Positions 4,137 through 5,966 of a DNA stretch of 5,966 nt are shown one piece after another. Position 1 is the first letter of the stretch. Every line of letters starts with the position of its first letter. A program made the translations under genes and the position numbers. Source of the stretch: DAIOHQ01 sp036744635 (GTDB lineage Bacteria; Planctomycetota; Phycisphaerae; Tepidisphaerales; Tepidisphaeraceae); NCBI GenBank assembly GCA_036744635.1, contig DAIOHQ010000277.1:1-5966 (forward strand), written 5' to 3'. Below the pieces are notes generated by a model, which ran no database searches, had not been told where the DNA came from, and worked only from the letters and a program-made list of their open reading frames with translations.

Positions 4137-5816
4137 ATGCAGCACGACAAGCTCACCATCTTCTTCAGCGGCATGATCGCGGCCGACCCGCACCAGGGCG
4201 GGGCGACGTGGGCGGTGCTCCAGTATCTGCTGGGACTGAAGCGGCTGGGGCACGAGGTCTGGTTTGTCGAACCCATCGCGCGGGAGAAACTTCGACCCGC
4301 AGGGGCCGGGGGCGCGGCGAAGGGGGGCCTGGAAGATTCCGTCAACGCCCGCTATTTCCGAAATGTGACCGAAGCATTCGGCCTGGCGGAAACGTCGGCG
4401 CTGCTGGTGGCGGGAAGCAGCGAAACCGCAGGGACGCCGTATGAGCGATTGCGGGGCGCGGCAAAACGCGCCAGCGTCCTCTTTAACATCTCCGGCATGT
4501 TGACCGATGAGGCTCTGCTGGAATTCATTCCCACGCGGGTTTATCTCGACCTCGACCCCGCCTTCATCCAGCTCTGGAACGCCGTCAGCGGCATCGACAT
4601 GCGCTTCGACCGGCACACCCATTTCGTCACCGTGGGGCTGGCCATCGGAACGCCGGGCTGCGACGTGCCCACCTGCTCGCGGAGTTGGATTCCAACATTC
4701 CAACCGATCGTGCTCCAGCATTGGCCGGCAGGGGGGGTGGGTGAGAAGATCGAAACCGATGCCTTCACCACCGTCGCCAACTGGCGCGGTTATGGCTCGA
4801 TTACCCACGAAGGAAAATTCTACGGCCAGAAGGCGCACAGCCTTCGCCAATTGATCGACCTGCCCGCAAAGGTGGCAAAGCACGGCAGGGGGGAGCAGGG
4901 CCGTGCGGTAATGCCGGCGCTGAACATTCACCCCGCGGAAGTGAACGACCTGGCCCTGCTGGCCGAACATGGTTGGAAGTACCTCGACGCCGCCGATGTC
5001 GCCGGCACTCCGGAAAAATATGCCCGATTTATTCGCGGGTCGCGCGGAGAGCTGGGGATCGCCAAGAGCGGATACGTGGTTAGCCGCTGCGGGTGGTTCA
5101 GCGACCGCAGCGCCTGCTATCTCGCCAGCGGACGGCCGGTGGTGGCGCAGGAAACCGGCTTCAGCGCCTTCCTTCCCTGCGGCGAAGGATTGCTGGCATT
5201 TTCAACTTCCGACGAGGCCGCCGCGGGAATTGAAGCCGTCTGCAGCGACCCCGCCCGTCACGCCCGCGCCGCGCGAACATTGGCGGTGGAGCTTTTCGAC
5301 TCTGACAAGGTTCTGGGGCGATTACTGGAGAGGGTGGTGCCGGAAGCAAAGGGGGCAAACCCCTTTGTCGGAACCGCTCGCCGGGTGCCGGTCACTAGGG
5401 GGTCTGTGCGCGCAAAGGGATCTGACCCCTTTCCTCCCGCCGCCCCCTCGAAAGCCCATCCCAGCCACGTCACCACCCGCGCCCTGCGCAACGTCCTGGG
5501 GAAGGCCTGTGAAGGACCCGGGGGGGCGGGGATGGCGCAGGGGGGGCAGAAGATCCTCTCCATCCATCGCCGCTTTTCCGACTACAGCACCAGCTTTGCC
5601 CTGGAAGAGCTGAGCGTCGAATTCCCCGGCAACCGCCGCGTCGATCTCATGTTCAAGAACCTCTCCACCGACGCTCTGCTGCACGGCGCCCGCCAGACCC
5701 GGCCGGCGATGATCTACGACCCGCGCCGCGAAATTCTCGTCTATCAGCACATCCTCGCCTCCGCGGGACTCGGCACCGCCAGATGCCACGCGGCCGTCGG
5801 GGATGTGCGGCGGTAG
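4137..5816 (+). CDS. GT-B glycosyltransferase fused in frame to the start of an APH-like phosphotransferase
   Basis: The start ATG follows the previous TAG by 7 bp, with a weak AGG 6 nt upstream. Residues 1-404 look like a complete GT-B glycosyltransferase: FFSGMIAADPHQGGATWAVLQYLLGLKRLGHEVWFVEP at the N-terminus, VYLDLDPAFIQLW (135-147), TTVANWRGYG, a FYGQKAHSLRQLIDLP segment, ALNIHPAE, then the CgeB/Glyco_trans_1_2-like C-terminal block GWFSDRSACYLASGRPVVAQETG, GEGLLAF, HARAARTLAVELFDSDKVLGRLLE. Two G-rich inserts (about 54-65 and 249-256) interrupt otherwise family-like sequence. Residues 405-432 are encoded by a REP-like hairpin pair (KGANPF, KGSDPF). Residues 472-559 begin an aminoglycoside-phosphotransferase-like kinase: SDYSTSFALEELSVEF, LMFKNLS (candidate ATP-site Lys), ARQTRPAMIYDPRREILVYQHIL (candidate Glu partner), GLGTARC. 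TAG at 5814-5816 then stops it, with homologous coding continuing in frame. The kinase may also start separately at ATG 5532. The glycosyltransferase half could be active; the kinase half is incomplete. Confidence 0.85.
   Translation: MQHDKLTIFFSGMIAADPHQGGATWAVLQYLLGLKRLGHEVWFVEPIAREKLRPAGAGGAAKGGLEDSVNARYFRNVTEAFGLAETSALLVAGSSETAGTPYERLRGAAKRASVLFNISGMLTDEALLEFIPTRVYLDLDPAFIQLWNAVSGIDMRFDRHTHFVTVGLAIGTPGCDVPTCSRSWIPTFQPIVLQHWPAGGVGEKIETDAFTTVANWRGYGSITHEGKFYGQKAHSLRQLIDLPAKVAKHGRGEQGRAVMPALNIHPAEVNDLALLAEHGWKYLDAADVAGTPEKYARFIRGSRGELGIAKSGYVVSRCGWFSDRSACYLASGRPVVAQETGFSAFLPCGEGLLAFSTSDEAAAGIEAVCSDPARHARAARTLAVELFDSDKVLGRLLERVVPEAKGANPFVGTARRVPVTRGSVRAKGSDPFPPAAPSKAHPSHVTTRALRNVLGKACEGPGGAGMAQGGQKILSIHRRFSDYSTSFALEELSVEFPGNRRVDLMFKNLSTDALLHGARQTRPAMIYDPRREILVYQHILASAGLGTARCHAAVGDVRR
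4299..4313 (+). repeat. G-rich micro-repeat (AGGGGCCGG type)
   Basis: gcaggggccgggggc lies inside the glycosyltransferase gene and encodes the low-complexity PAGAGGAA between the conserved FVEP block and the following helix. It shares the AGGGGCCGG core with the copies at 2113 and 3142. The reading frame is kept. A G6 run follows at 4322-4327. Confidence 0.4.
5347..5432. repeat. REP-like hairpin pair inside the coding frame
   Basis: The first hairpin has arms CAAAGGGG (5347-5354) and CCCCTTTG (5360-5367), with a 5-nt loop. The second has AAAGGG (5414-5419) and CCCTTT (5427-5432) around ATCTGAC. GGGGTC (5399-5404) and GACCCC (5424-5429) form a further inverted pair. Two similar hairpins about 45 bp apart are the layout of a BIME/REP doublet. 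It lies between the glycosyltransferase and phosphotransferase modules, in frame and without a stop. On both strands it encodes KG(S/A).(D/N/A)PF-type peptides. Confidence 0.7.
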
Positions 5817-5966
5817 CGCTACTGGCTGGTGCTGGAATATGTGAATCTACCCAAGCTGTGCCACGTCGGCGACTTCGCCGTCTGGCGCGACGTCGCCGGC
5901 TGGCTGGCGCGCATGCACCAGCTCGGGAAAGGGGTCAGGAACCTTTTGCCGGAACGGCCCGCAGGG
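5817..5966 (+). pseudogene. Continuation of APH-like phosphotransferase after in-frame TAG (runs off window)
   Basis: Directly after TAG 5814-5816 the same frame continues with RYWLVLEYV, then HVGDFAVWRDVAGWLARMHQL. This is the hinge and following helix expected of APH-like kinases after the GLGTARC segment at residues 549-555 of the preceding frame. The spacing fits family members that read roughly 'GAV.D...GRYWL.LE.V', so only the one codon looks abnormal rather than a gap or frameshift. There is no ribosome-binding site here for independent translation. After MHQL the frame runs through another GGGGTCAGGAACCTTTT repeat (encoding KGVRNLLP), which suggests further damage. The catalytic HxD region would lie beyond the window. 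I read it as the 3' part of a nonsense-mutated gene. Confidence 0.65.
5928..5947 (+). repeat. REP-like GGGGTCAGGAACCTTTT element
   Basis: AAAGG (5928-5932) and CCTTT (5942-5946) are complementary arms around ggtcaggaa. The sequence is the same type as the remnant at 38-62 and related to the hairpins at 5347-5432. It lies in the open frame of the phosphotransferase remnant, right after the conserved ARMHQL helix. The last bases of the window (cccgcaggg) also match the lead-in to the G-rich repeat at 4296-4304. Confidence 0.55.

Noticed and set aside
3876..4970. 364-codon minus-strand open frame
   Set aside because: It is antisense to both glycosyltransferase copies, which align with each other in the sense direction; the antisense product has no family-like motifs.
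5322..5789. 155-codon minus-strand open frame containing a KGVRSL/KGVCPL-type peptide
   Set aside because: It is a complement reading of the REP doublet and the phosphotransferase start; the peptide reflects the palindromic repeat, not a gene.

Overview
This high-GC window looks like part of an accessory surface-polysaccharide (O-antigen or exopolysaccharide type) locus in a large-genome environmental bacterium. A Planctomycetota-like source is my low-confidence guess. It rests on the style of the Rhs/YD-repeat remnant at the left edge, on the dispersed GGGTCAGG / AAAGGGG..CCCCTTT repeats, and on the pairing of a GT-B glycosyltransferase with an APH-like phosphotransferase. There is no rRNA, tRNA, CRISPR array or recognisable transposase.

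Layout: (1) 1-355, plus strand: a short hairpin, a GGGTCAGG-type repeat remnant and a truncated Rhs/YD-repeat fragment, then a 16-bp tandem repeat (356-386). (2) 3608-368, minus strand: a run of polysaccharide-related modules. In reading order these are a 'SKGDE' domain protein; a short fragment resembling the start of a beta-propeller-like protein; a large protein with a coiled coil, a second SKGDE domain, a methyltransferase-like remnant and the N-terminal half of a GT2 glycosyltransferase; and a WbsX-type glycosyltransferase domain. (3) 3609-4129, plus strand: a decayed GT-B glycosyltransferase whose middle is replaced by a palindromic repeat. (4) 4137-5966, plus strand: a complete paralogue of that glycosyltransferase, in one open frame with the start of an APH-like phosphotransferase. 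The phosphotransferase frame is cut by an in-frame TAG at 5814 and runs on to the window edge.

The gene content is ordinary for such loci, but the junctions are not. At least four places show coding sequence of one family stopping inside a conserved region and abutting another: about 1351/1352 (GT2 | WbsX), about 2943 (propeller-like | coiled coil), about 3608/3609 (two divergent fragments head to head with no intergenic DNA) and 3801-3868 (palindrome plus deletion). Two further places show REP-like hairpin repeats lying in frame inside coding sequence (5347-5432 and 5928-5946). The simplest reading is a polysaccharide locus decaying by deletion and repeat insertion. Chimeric assembly is an alternative for the head-to-head junction. 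The most testable unusual points are a canonical -1 slippery heptamer (GGGTTTA) that would restore the WbsX frame after GT2, the REP-derived linker fusing two enzymes, and G-run insertions that all lie on the plus strand whichever strand is coding.
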